A DNA stretch of 13,432 bases, taken from the NCBI GenBank assembly GCA_919903585.1, contig CAKKST010000113.1, forward strand, positions 1-13,432, given 5' to 3'. Position numbers and translations under genes: made by a program. Below are positions 6,812-13,432 of the stretch, piece after piece. Numbering within the stretch: the first letter of the stretch is position 1; every line of letters begins with the position of its first letter. This stretch comes from Nitrospiria bacterium (GTDB lineage Bacteria > Nitrospirota > CAKKRA01 > 9FT-COMBO-42-15). The notes below the pieces were generated by a model. It saw only the letters and a list, made by a program, of their open reading frames with translations, made no database searches and was not told the DNA's origin.

Positions 6812-7853
6812 AAGTACAATTAAAAAAATATTGGTCATAAGAAATGATAATATAGGTGATCTGATATGCACAACCCCAATGATACATGCCCTGAAAAAGA
6901 GATTTAAGGATGCATCTGTTTCTGTTCTTGTAAACAGATATAATAAAGAGGCTGTAGAGGGGAGCGAATTAATTGATGAGTGTTTTGTTTATGATAAATT
7001 AAAGCATGGGCGGCATAAAAGCAGGCTTGGCGCATGGCTTGAGTTATACAGGGTAATCGCTGAGATTAAAAAGAGGGAATTTGATCTTGTTATTTCAGCG
7101 AGGTCAAGCTATTCGCCATCAGTTGCGAGGATGGCATATTTCAGCGGTTCAAAATGGAGGCTCGGTTATGTGCCTGTAAAGGGTGTGCTGCCGAGATTTT
7201 TTTACAATATCCCTATTGCTGTTGAAGGTAAGGTATGCCATGAGGTTGATAAGGTCTTCAGGCTCGTCAGCCATATAGGGATAAAAAAGGATGATGAAGG
7301 GCTTATAATCAATATCCCAGAGGCAGAAAGGAAAAATGCAGAAGATTATCTGAGAGAGAATGGTGTAAAAAAGGGTGATTACTTGGCGGCAATGCATATA
7401 TCAAGCAGGAGGCCAGAGAACAGGTGGCCTGTTGATAGATTTATTAAGATAGGAAATTTTTTTACAGAAAAAGGGATTAAGGTAGTTGTTTTATGGATGC
7501 CCGGAGATGAAACAAATCCATTACATCCGGGTGATGATGAAAAGGCAGAGATGATAGCCCAAAAAATGAAGGGCAAACCTATTCTATACAGGACTGAATC
7601 TGTTAAGGGGCTTATTGGGATACTTTCTTTGTGCAGATTGATGGTGTGCCTTGACGGCGGGGCAATGCATATTGCTACTGCCCTAAAGATGCCGATTGTT
7701 GCAGTCTTTGGCTCTACCAACCCTGTTGTGTGGGGCCCTTATGGTGATGGGCATACAGTAATAAAGAAGGGTAATGACGCCAAAGAGATTAAAGTGAGTG
7801 AGGTAATGGAGGCTATCAGTAGAAAACTGCCAAAAAGGTTTTTGAGGGTGTAG
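6789..7853 (+). CDS. Glycosyltransferase family 9 (second heptosyltransferase-like enzyme)
   Basis: A 354-residue GT9 protein and the second in the window. It has the N-terminal strand-loop VIRNDNIGDLICTTP (16-30) with the conserved aspartate D24, FDLVISARSS (98-107), the donor-site segment MHISSRRPENRWP (202-214), and the signature LDGGAMHIA (288-296). The last differs from the usual D-S/T-G: the catalytic-site aspartate D289 is kept but serine is glycine. FGSTNPVVWGPYG (307-319) is typical of the family. It probably transfers a heptose or similar sugar from ADP-heptose to the LPS core at the cytoplasmic face. It overlaps the preceding GT4 gene by 23 nt, so the two form a coupled pair repeating the GT4-GT9 layout at 2820-5055. 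An 83-nt gap separates it from hldA. Confidence 0.88.
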   Translation: MRSELLDKSTIKKILVIRNDNIGDLICTTPMIHALKKRFKDASVSVLVNRYNKEAVEGSELIDECFVYDKLKHGRHKSRLGAWLELYRVIAEIKKREFDLVISARSSYSPSVARMAYFSGSKWRLGYVPVKGVLPRFFYNIPIAVEGKVCHEVDKVFRLVSHIGIKKDDEGLIINIPEAERKNAEDYLRENGVKKGDYLAAMHISSRRPENRWPVDRFIKIGNFFTEKGIKVVVLWMPGDETNPLHPGDDEKAEMIAQKMKGKPILYRTESVKGLIGILSLCRLMVCLDGGAMHIATALKMPIVAVFGSTNPVVWGPYGDGHTVIKKGNDAKEIKVSEVMEAISRKLPKRFLRV

Positions 7854-7884
7854 GTGCGTTTTGCTAAATGCCCCTGTTTAAATA

Positions 7885-7911
7885 ACTGGATTCCTGTTTA
7901 CACAGAATGAC
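7885..7911. repeat. Degenerate REP-like hairpin fragment
   Basis: The sequence around ACTGGATTCCTG...CAGAATGAC looks like a decayed copy of a widespread bacterial interspersed repeat whose intact form has an inverted repeat between GGATTCC and GGAATGAC. Here the stem is weak (TTCCTGT against ACAGAA with one bulged C). It fills much of the 83-nt gap between the GT9 gene and hldA. Recognition is from memory of the family, so confidence is modest. Confidence 0.4.
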
Positions 7912-7936
7912 AAAATGGGAAAGAAGGAGAGATTAA

Positions 7937-8944
7937 TTGCCGCACAGGGTTATAAAATCCGATGGATTAATTAAATATCTAAGCGCCTTTAAAAAGGCAA
8001 GGGTGCTTGTCTTTGGTGATGTGATGGTTGACCATTTTATCTGGGGCAATGTGTCGCGGATATCACCTGAGGCGCCTGTTCCTGTTGTTAGTGTTACAAA
8101 GGAGACCATACTCCTCGGCGGCGGCGCAAATGTCCTTAATAATATTTTAGCCCTCGGCGGGAAGCCTGAAATATGCGGCGTTATAGGTTATGATGATACA
8201 GGCAGGCAGTTTCTTAAAGAGCTAAAGAAAATGGGTGCGGCAGCAGACGGGATATTTTATGAAAAGAGGCCTACTATTGTTAAGACACGGATTGTTGCAC
8301 ACGGCCAGCAGGTTGTAAGATTTGACAGAGAGGTAAAGGACGAGATTTCCATTAATACACAAAATAATATCTATGAATTTATAAAAAAACGGATAAGAAA
8401 CATAGATGTCCTTGCAATATCAGATTATGCAAAGGGATGTATCACAGAAAATCTGCTTGCTGATATATTGAGGCTTGCAAAGAAAAGCAATGTAAGGATT
8501 GTGGTGGATCCAAAGGTAAAGCACTTTAATTTTTATCAAGGCGTGACTGTAGTTACACCGAATAATCTTGAGGCATCCCAGTCCTCTGGTGTTGAGATAG
8601 TGGATGAGGCGAGCCTGCACAGGGCAGGTGAGGCGCTGTTAAATAGATTGGGCTGTGATGCGCTTCTTATCACAAGGGGTGAGCATGGCATGAGCCTCTT
8701 TGAGAGCAACGGTGATATTACACATATACCAACGGTTGCAAAAGAGGTGTATGATGTTACAGGCGCCGGCGATACTGTGCTTGCAACACTATCCCTTGCC
8801 ATGGCAGCAGGCGCGCCGATTAAAGAGGCTGCTGTGCTTGCAAATTATGCTGCGGGCATTGTTGTTGGCATTGTTGGCACTGCCACTGTAAGTAATAGTG
8901 AGTTAAAAAAGGTATTAAAAAGCGAAGCCGCACACAGAACATGA
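7937..8944 (+). CDS. hldA: D-glycero-beta-D-manno-heptose-7-phosphate kinase (RfaE domain I)
   Basis: A 335-residue PfkB-family kinase that phosphorylates D-glycero-D-manno-heptose-7-phosphate at C1 using ATP, a step towards ADP-L-glycero-D-manno-heptose. Diagnostic segments: FGDVMVDHFIWGNVSRISPE (26-45), substrate loop LLGGGANVLNNILALGG (59-75), TVVTPNNLEA (204-213) and the PfkB signature DVTGAGDT (273-280) with the catalytic aspartate D279. It is the kinase domain only; the C-terminal nucleotidyltransferase domain of bifunctional HldE is absent, so a separate HldC-type protein must be encoded elsewhere. The TTG start is supported by AAGGAGA at 7924-7930 with a 6-nt spacer. The gene ends in ATGA shared with kdsB (4-nt overlap), so it heads the overlapping precursor cassette. 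Confidence 0.93.
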   Translation: MPHRVIKSDGLIKYLSAFKKARVLVFGDVMVDHFIWGNVSRISPEAPVPVVSVTKETILLGGGANVLNNILALGGKPEICGVIGYDDTGRQFLKELKKMGAAADGIFYEKRPTIVKTRIVAHGQQVVRFDREVKDEISINTQNNIYEFIKKRIRNIDVLAISDYAKGCITENLLADILRLAKKSNVRIVVDPKVKHFNFYQGVTVVTPNNLEASQSSGVEIVDEASLHRAGEALLNRLGCDALLITRGEHGMSLFESNGDITHIPTVAKEVYDVTGAGDTVLATLSLAMAAGAPIKEAAVLANYAAGIVVGIVGTATVSNSELKKVLKSEAAHRT

Positions 8945-9789
8945 AGGTAATCGGGATTATACCATCAAGATACAATTCAAGCAGATTCAAGGGCAAGGCT
9001 CTATCAGATATTTGCGGCAAGCCCATGATACAGCATGTATATGAGCGGGCAAAAAAGGCAAGATTGCTGGACGAATTGATAGTTGCCACAGATGACAAAA
9101 GGATATATAATGCAGTGATGAAATTTGGCGGGAAGGTGGTTCTTACAAAGAAACACAATTCAGGCACAGACAGGATTGCAGAGGCTGCAGAAAAAATAAA
9201 GGCAGATATTATCGTAAATATTCAGGGTGACGAGCCATTAATCTCAAGCAGGATGATTGACAGTGCAATAGGTTTTTTTAAAATGGATAAATTAGCAGTG
9301 ATGGGGACAATAAAAAAGGAGATAACATCTCCGGATGAGCTTTATAATCCAAATATTGTGAAGGTTGTAACTGATAATAATAATTCTGCCCTCTATTTCT
9401 CAAGAAGGCCCATACCTTTTTTGCGGGATAATGAAAATAATCCCCCCTCCCCCCCTTTTAAAATCCCCCTCTGTCCCCCTTTAATAAAGGGGGATGTAGG
9501 GGGGTTATCGGGGGGGAAGGGGGGATTTTCAGATAAAAAGGATGTCCCTATTCCAAGAAATACCTATTACAAACATATAGGCCTGTATCTTTACAAAAGG
9601 CCTTTCCTTCTCAAATTTGCAAAGATGAAGCAGACATCCCTTGAGAAAAAGGAGAGGCTGGAGCAATTACGAGCGCTGGAGAATGGATATAAGATAAAGG
9701 TCTATGAAACAAAATATGATACAATCGGTGTTGATACGTCAGAGGATTTGGAGATGGTAAAAAAAATGATCTGTAGAGGCAGGAGATAA
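8941..9789 (+). CDS. kdsB: 3-deoxy-manno-octulosonate cytidylyltransferase (CMP-Kdo synthetase) with repeat-encoded insertion
   Basis: KdsB couples CTP and Kdo to give CMP-Kdo in the cytoplasm, the activated donor for Kdo transferases. Family motifs are intact: IPSRYNSSRFKGKAL (7-21), NIQGDEPL (93-100), ALYFSRRPIPF (150-160), YYKHIGLY (209-216), EQLRALENG (241-249) and GVDTSEDL (263-270). At 282 residues it is longer than the usual 245-255. The excess is explained by codons 167-196 (9439-9528), a G/C-run palindromic repeat read in frame as a proline-rich then glycine-rich stretch. It sits in the variable loop between the PIPF and YYKH motifs, so the enzyme may still fold and work; this is inference. 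It overlaps hldA by 4 nt and pyrG by 1 nt. Confidence 0.93.
   Translation: MKVIGIIPSRYNSSRFKGKALSDICGKPMIQHVYERAKKARLLDELIVATDDKRIYNAVMKFGGKVVLTKKHNSGTDRIAEAAEKIKADIIVNIQGDEPLISSRMIDSAIGFFKMDKLAVMGTIKKEITSPDELYNPNIVKVVTDNNNSALYFSRRPIPFLRDNENNPPSPPFKIPLCPPLIKGDVGGLSGGKGGFSDKKDVPIPRNTYYKHIGLYLYKRPFLLKFAKMKQTSLEKKERLEQLRALENGYKIKVYETKYDTIGVDTSEDLEMVKKMICRGRR
9439..9528. repeat. G/C-run palindromic repeat inserted in frame inside kdsB
   Basis: A nested inverted repeat. The outer arm AATCCCCCC (9439-9447) is complementary to GGGGGGATT (9519-9527), C7 (9449-9455) faces G7 (9510-9516), and the core is a perfect hairpin CCCCCTTT-AAT-AAAGGGGG (9475-9493). The span is 90 nt, a multiple of three, with no stop codon in the kdsB frame. 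It resembles the short C-run/G-run interspersed palindromes common in some environmental Gram-negative genomes. I see no clear target-site duplication. Confidence 0.8.
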
Positions 9790-11441
9790 TGGCAAAGTAT
9801 ATTTTTGTTACAGGCGGTGTTGTATCGTCCTTAGGCAAGGGTATTGCATCTGCATCCATTGGACATCTGCTTGAAAGCAGGGGATTAAAGGTTACATTCC
9901 TGAAATTAGACCCATATATAAATGTTGACCCCGGGACAATGAGCCCGTATCAGCATGGCGAGGTGTTTGTAACAGACGACGGCGCAGAGACAGACCTTGA
10001 CCTCGGCCATTACGAAAGATATACCAGCGTTACCATGTCCCGCAAGAATAATTACACAACAGGAAAGATATACGACAATGTGATAAACAAAGAAAGGAAA
10101 GGAGACTATCTTGGCGGAACTGTGCAGGTGGTGCCTCATATTACTGATGAGATAAAGAGATGTATTAAAGAGGCTGCAAATAAAAAGGATATTGTGATAG
10201 TTGAGATTGGCGGAACAATAGGCGATATAGAGAGCCTTCCCTTTCTTGAGGCCATCAGGCAGTTGAAATTTGATGTGCCCGCAGGTGATGTAATATATAT
10301 CCATCTCACCCTTGTCCCTTATGTGCAGGCAGCGGATGAATTAAAGACAAAGCCTACACAGCACAGTGTAAATAAATTAAGAGAGATAGGCATCCAGCCT
10401 GATATATTATTGTGCAGGACAGACAGGTTTATCCCTGAGGGAATGAAGGCAAAGATTGCCCTCTTTTGCAATGTGCGGAAAGAGGCTGTTATAACTGCAA
10501 AGGATGTGGATACCATCTATGAGGTGCCGCTTGTGTTTCATCAGGAGGGTCTGGATGATATTATATTAAAGCAGTTAAGATTAAAGGCAGGCAGGCCTGA
10601 CCTCAAGAAACTGGAAGGGGTTGTTAAGAAAATAAAGAGCCCTGAACACACAATTAATATTGCTGTAATCGGCAAGTATATAGATTTGAAGGATTCATAC
10701 AAAAGCCTCGCAGAGGCATTGAATCATGGCGGCATTGCCAGTAACTCAAAGGTCAGTATTGCATGGATAGATGCAGAGGATGTTGAGGAAAAGGGGCCTG
10801 AGCATTTTATATACGGTATGGATGGTGTTCTGATTCCCGGCGGTTTTGGTAAAAGGGGGATAGAGGGAAAGATTGAGTCAATAAGGTATGCAAGGGAGAA
10901 TCAGATACCCTTTTTCGGTATATGCCTCGGTATGCAGTGTGCAGTGATAGAATTCTCAAGAAATGTGCTGCATCTTAATAAGGCCAACAGCTCTGAATTT
11001 GATAGGAACACTGCATACCCTGTAATCTATCTCCTTCCCGGCCAGAGAAACATAAAAAAAATGGGCGGCACAATGAGACTCGGCGCATATCCATGTGTAA
11101 TCAAAAGAGGCTCTCTGGCATTTAAGGTATATAAGAAGACAAATATCTCAGAGCGGCATAGGCATAGGTACGAATTTAATAATAAGTATAAAGAGGTTTT
11201 AACAAAAAATGGGATGATAATAAGCGGGACATCCCCTGACAATAAATTAGCAGAGATTATTGAGCTTTCCAATCACCCGTGGTTTGTGGCATCACAATTC
11301 CATCCTGAATTCAAATCAAGGCCATTAGACCCCCACCCATTATTCAAGGGTTTTATTAAGGCAGCGCTTGAGAATAAGCTTAAAAGGCTGAAGATTGAGG
11401 AAGCCTTTATGGAGGAAGGTAGTGCAGGAAGTAGGGATTAA
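9789..11441 (+). CDS. pyrG: CTP synthase (glutamine-hydrolysing)
   Basis: A full-length, 550-residue CTP synthase that aminates UTP to CTP with ATP and glutamine. The N-terminal synthetase domain starts YIFVTGGVVSSLGKGI (4-19), with YQHGEVFVTDDGAETDLDLG at 54-73 and VEIGGTIGDIES at 138-149. The C-terminal class I glutaminase domain has the oxyanion loop PGGFG (350-354), the nucleophile C379 in FFGICLGMQ, and the rest of the triad H505 and E507 in SQFHPEFKSRP. All catalytic residues are present. AGGAG (9781-9785) precedes the ATG by 3 nt. It overlaps kdsB by 1 nt and kdsA by 20 nt. Its place between two Kdo genes fits local supply of CTP to KdsB, though the product also serves nucleotide metabolism in general. 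Confidence 0.97.
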   Translation: MAKYIFVTGGVVSSLGKGIASASIGHLLESRGLKVTFLKLDPYINVDPGTMSPYQHGEVFVTDDGAETDLDLGHYERYTSVTMSRKNNYTTGKIYDNVINKERKGDYLGGTVQVVPHITDEIKRCIKEAANKKDIVIVEIGGTIGDIESLPFLEAIRQLKFDVPAGDVIYIHLTLVPYVQAADELKTKPTQHSVNKLREIGIQPDILLCRTDRFIPEGMKAKIALFCNVRKEAVITAKDVDTIYEVPLVFHQEGLDDIILKQLRLKAGRPDLKKLEGVVKKIKSPEHTINIAVIGKYIDLKDSYKSLAEALNHGGIASNSKVSIAWIDAEDVEEKGPEHFIYGMDGVLIPGGFGKRGIEGKIESIRYARENQIPFFGICLGMQCAVIEFSRNVLHLNKANSSEFDRNTAYPVIYLLPGQRNIKKMGGTMRLGAYPCVIKRGSLAFKVYKKTNISERHRHRYEFNNKYKEVLTKNGMIISGTSPDNKLAEIIELSNHPWFVASQFHPEFKSRPLDPHPLFKGFIKAALENKLKRLKIEEAFMEEGSAGSRD

Positions 11442-12252
11442 TGATATAAGGATTGGCAGAGGCAATCCCCTTGTGCTTATTGCAGGGCCATGCGTGATTG
11501 AGGGTGAAAAAGAGTGCTTTAATACTGCAAAGAGCCTTAAAGAAATCACCTCTGAGCTTGGAGTGCCATTTATTTTTAAGTCTTCTTATGATAAGGCAAA
11601 CAGGACATCCATTGACTCGGCCCGCGGGCCCGGGATTAAAAGGGGATTAAAGATATTAAAGAAGATAAAAGAGAAACTATCTTTGCCAATATTATCTGAT
11701 GTACATAATATGGAGGAGATAAAAGAGGCTGCTGCTGTGCTTGATGTGATTCAGATACCGGCTTTTTTGTGCAGGCAGACAGATATCTTAATTGCTGCTG
11801 CAAAGACAAAGAAGATTATAAATGTAAAAAAAGGGCAGTTTTTATCCCCATGGGATACGAGGAATATAATAAAGAAGATTGAGTCTGCAAATAACAGAAA
11901 GATATTGCTTACTGAAAGGGGTGTAAGTTTTGGATACAATAATCTTGTTGCAGATATGCGCTCTATACCGATAATGCGTAGGTTTGGCTATCCTGTGGTC
12001 TTTGATGCGACGCACAGTGTACAGCTTCCCGGCGGCGCCGGCAGCGCCTCTGGGGGGGAGAGGGAATTTGTATCTCACCTTGCGAGGGCTGCTGTTGCAG
12101 TTGGCTGTGATGCTGTATTTATGGAGGTTCATCACAACCCTGATAAGGCGCTTTGCGATGGCCCGAATATGATAAGCCTTGATGAGCTTGTGCCGATTTT
12201 AAGGCAATTGAAAGAGATAGATAATTTAATTAGAGGATTTAATTTGAAATAA
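11422..12252 (+). CDS. kdsA: 3-deoxy-8-phosphooctulonate synthase (Kdo-8-phosphate synthase), metal-dependent type
   Basis: KdsA condenses phosphoenolpyruvate with arabinose-5-phosphate to form Kdo-8-phosphate. I chose GTG 11422: GGAGG (11411-11415) lies 6 nt upstream and the resulting 276 residues match the family; an in-frame TTG at 11395 would add nine residues and has a poorer ribosome site. Landmarks are LVLIAGPCVIE (17-27), FKSSYDKANRTS (52-63), GQFLSPWD (138-145), TERGVSFGYNNLV (164-176), DATHSVQLPGG (195-205) and CDGPNM (245-250). C24, H198, E235 and D246 correspond to the four metal ligands of metal-dependent enzymes such as that of Aquifex, whereas E. coli has asparagine at the cysteine position. 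It starts inside the end of pyrG. Confidence 0.95.
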   Translation: MQEVGINDIRIGRGNPLVLIAGPCVIEGEKECFNTAKSLKEITSELGVPFIFKSSYDKANRTSIDSARGPGIKRGLKILKKIKEKLSLPILSDVHNMEEIKEAAAVLDVIQIPAFLCRQTDILIAAAKTKKIINVKKGQFLSPWDTRNIIKKIESANNRKILLTERGVSFGYNNLVADMRSIPIMRRFGYPVVFDATHSVQLPGGAGSASGGEREFVSHLARAAVAVGCDAVFMEVHHNPDKALCDGPNMISLDELVPILRQLKEIDNLIRGFNLK

Positions 12253-12256
12253 GTAC

Positions 12257-12289
12257 ACCTCGTTAGAGAACTTAGCTTTCTAACGGGGT
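12257..12289. other. Stem-loop just after the kdsA stop codon
   Basis: A 13-bp stem (12257-12269 with 12277-12289, including two G-T wobbles) and a 7-nt loop (12270-12276) begin 4 nt after the stop of kdsA. It could stabilise the transcript end, attenuate read-through into kdsD, or be another short interspersed palindrome. It is not a canonical intrinsic terminator, because no T-run follows on the plus strand. Confidence 0.5.
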
Positions 12290-12304
12290 AAAGGGCTATA
12301 AAAA

Positions 12305-12403
12305 TACCCCTCCCCTTAGTCCCCTCCCACAAGGGGAGGGGAAATATGAGAGAAACTCATAGAGTCCCTCTCCCTTGATGGGAGGGGGTAGGGGGAGGGT
12401 GAA
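12305..12403. repeat. Intergenic C/G-run palindromic element between kdsA and kdsD
   Basis: About 100 nt of nested inverted repeats. The left half has CCCCTCCC facing GGGGAGGGG (hairpin at about 12321-12341) and the right half CTCTCCC facing GGGAGGGGG (about 12368-12388). The centre is a small hairpin TATGAG/CTCATA (12345-12350 and 12356-12361), and the outer arms (12306-12315 and 12391-12400) are roughly complementary. It is similar in style to, but distinct in sequence from, the element inside kdsB. It lies immediately upstream of the kdsD ribosome-binding site and could affect kdsD expression or mRNA stability. Confidence 0.7.
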
Positions 12404-12416
12404 ATGGGAGATTTAG

Positions 12417-13397
12417 TTGAATAAAAACGATACTCAAAAGACAATAGAAAGGGCAAAGAAAGTCTTAAGGATAGAGTCAGAGGCTGTGAGTGCCCTGATG
12501 AGCAGGATTGATAATCATTTTGTAAGCGCTGTTGATATTCTCTATGATTGTAAGGGCAGGGTAGTGGTAACAGGAATGGGGAAATCCGGAATTATTGGAA
12601 AGAAGATTGCAGCCACCCTCGCAAGCACAGGCACACCGGCCTTATATCTTCATCCTGCAGAGGGGATTCATGGCGACCTTGGCATGGTTACAAGGGGTGA
12701 TGTTGTGATTGCTATATCAAATAGCGGTGAGACGCCTGAGATTGTATCCATCCTGCCTTTTTTGAAAAGGTTTGGCGTGAAATTGATAGTTATGGCAGGA
12801 AATGAGAAATCCACATTGGCAAAGATGGGTGATGTGATGATAAATATCCGCGTGAAGGAAGAGGCATGCCCCATGAATCTCGTTCCTACTGCAAGCACAA
12901 CAGCAGCGCTTGCAATGGGTGATGCGCTTGCAGTAGCGCTTCTTGAGAAGAGGGGTTTTAAGAAAGAGGACTTTGTCCTCCTTCATCCGGGCGGCACACT
13001 TGGGAAGAGACTGATCTTAAGGGTTAGCGATGTCATGCACCGCGGCGCTGATATCCCAATAGTTACTGCTGAGACCTCAATGAAGGATCTTATATTTGTG
13101 ATAACATCAAAAAAGCTTGGCATTGCAGCAGTTGTAAATAAAAATAAAAAATTAATCGGCGTATTTACTGATGGCGATTTAAGAAGGTCGCTTGAGAGGG
13201 AGACAGATATATTTAAGAAGAGGGCAGGGGATGTAATGATAAAAAATCCAAAGGCAATTACTGCTGATGCAATGGCAGCAAAGGCAGTTCAGATCATGGA
13301 GCGTTATTCAATTACGGCACTGCCTGTGGTTGATAAAAGGAATATTATAGAGGGGATTATCCATCTCCACGATCTTTTGAAGATTGGGGTAGTTTAG
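12417..13397 (+). CDS. kdsD: D-arabinose-5-phosphate isomerase (KpsF/GutQ family)
   Basis: Converts D-ribulose-5-phosphate to D-arabinose-5-phosphate, the first committed step to Kdo. The 326 residues match the family length (about 325-330). The N-terminal SIS domain holds VTGMGKSGIIG (51-61), ISNSGETPEI (100-109), NLVPTASTTAALAMGDALA (154-172) and LLHPGGTLGKRL (188-199). K56, E105, one of E148/E149 and H190 match known active-site positions. Two CBS domains follow, from about 205 to 260 and 272 to 326 (DVMHRG, then DVMIKNP). The TTG start has GGGAG (12406-12410) 6 nt upstream, and an in-frame TAG directly before it excludes a longer protein. The ribosome site adjoins the palindromic repeat. 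In many genomes kdsC follows this gene; only 35 nt remain here. Confidence 0.94.
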   Translation: MNKNDTQKTIERAKKVLRIESEAVSALMSRIDNHFVSAVDILYDCKGRVVVTGMGKSGIIGKKIAATLASTGTPALYLHPAEGIHGDLGMVTRGDVVIAISNSGETPEIVSILPFLKRFGVKLIVMAGNEKSTLAKMGDVMINIRVKEEACPMNLVPTASTTAALAMGDALAVALLEKRGFKKEDFVLLHPGGTLGKRLILRVSDVMHRGADIPIVTAETSMKDLIFVITSKKLGIAAVVNKNKKLIGVFTDGDLRRSLERETDIFKKRAGDVMIKNPKAITADAMAAKAVQIMERYSITALPVVDKRNIIEGIIHLHDLLKIGVV

Positions 13398-13432
13398 GAA
13401 TTGGGAAAAAAAATATCTTTAACAAAACTTAA

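Noticed and set aside
7149..7720. Minus-strand open frames opposite the second GT9 gene, and similar ones opposite pyrG, kdsA and kdsD
   Set aside because: They lie wholly within well-supported genes, lack recognisable domains and have the odd composition expected of antisense frames.
11395..11421. Longer kdsA start at TTG 11395
   Set aside because: GTG 11422 has GGAGG at a 6-nt spacing and gives the usual family N-terminus; the extension adds nine unconserved residues and deepens the overlap with pyrG.
13401..13432. Possible start of the next gene (kdsC expected) at TTG 13401
   Set aside because: Only about ten codons are visible, with no properly spaced ribosome site and no recognisable motif. 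The idea rests on gene order in other genomes alone.

Overview
The window is a lipopolysaccharide (LPS) and surface-glycan locus from a Gram-negative bacterium. It carries genes for both inner-core sugars: heptose (HldA-type kinase, two family 9 glycosyltransferases) and Kdo (KdsB, KdsA, KdsD). The AT-rich sequence, strong AGA/AGG arginine preference, frequent TTG/GTG starts, Kdo gene order and abundant G/C-run palindromic repeats suggest an environmental Nitrospirota or deep-branching Desulfobacterota-like genome. That placement is inference; no rRNA or other marker is present.

Layout. Positions 2-5055 (+ strand) form a tight run: the 3' part of an asparagine-synthetase-like amidotransferase, an FkbM methyltransferase, a second SAM methyltransferase, a GT4 glycosyltransferase and a GT9 (heptosyltransferase-like) enzyme, with gaps of 30 nt or less or short overlaps. 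Positions 5065-5442 (- strand) hold a convergent small zincin metallopeptidase that looks unrelated to LPS. A 223-nt gap follows with a REP-like double hairpin. A second GT4-GT9 pair occupies 5666-7853. After a short gap comes the sugar-precursor cassette hldA-kdsB-pyrG-kdsA (overlapping genes, 7937-12252), then a 164-nt gap filled by a stem-loop and a G/C-run palindrome, then kdsD (12417-13397). The next gene lies beyond the window.

How the genes work together. KdsD makes arabinose-5-phosphate, KdsA condenses it with phosphoenolpyruvate to Kdo-8-phosphate, and KdsB activates Kdo with CTP; PyrG supplies the CTP. HldA phosphorylates heptose-7-phosphate on the way to ADP-heptose. The GT9 and GT4 enzymes would add heptose and other sugars to the core, and the methyltransferases and the AsnB-like enzyme would decorate the glycan.

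Most notable observation: kdsB carries an in-frame insertion of about 90 bp that is itself a G/C-run palindromic repeat, adding 30 residues rich in proline and then glycine. Removing it restores a normal family length. I found no clear evidence of a wholly new biological system; the repeat biology is the most interesting part.
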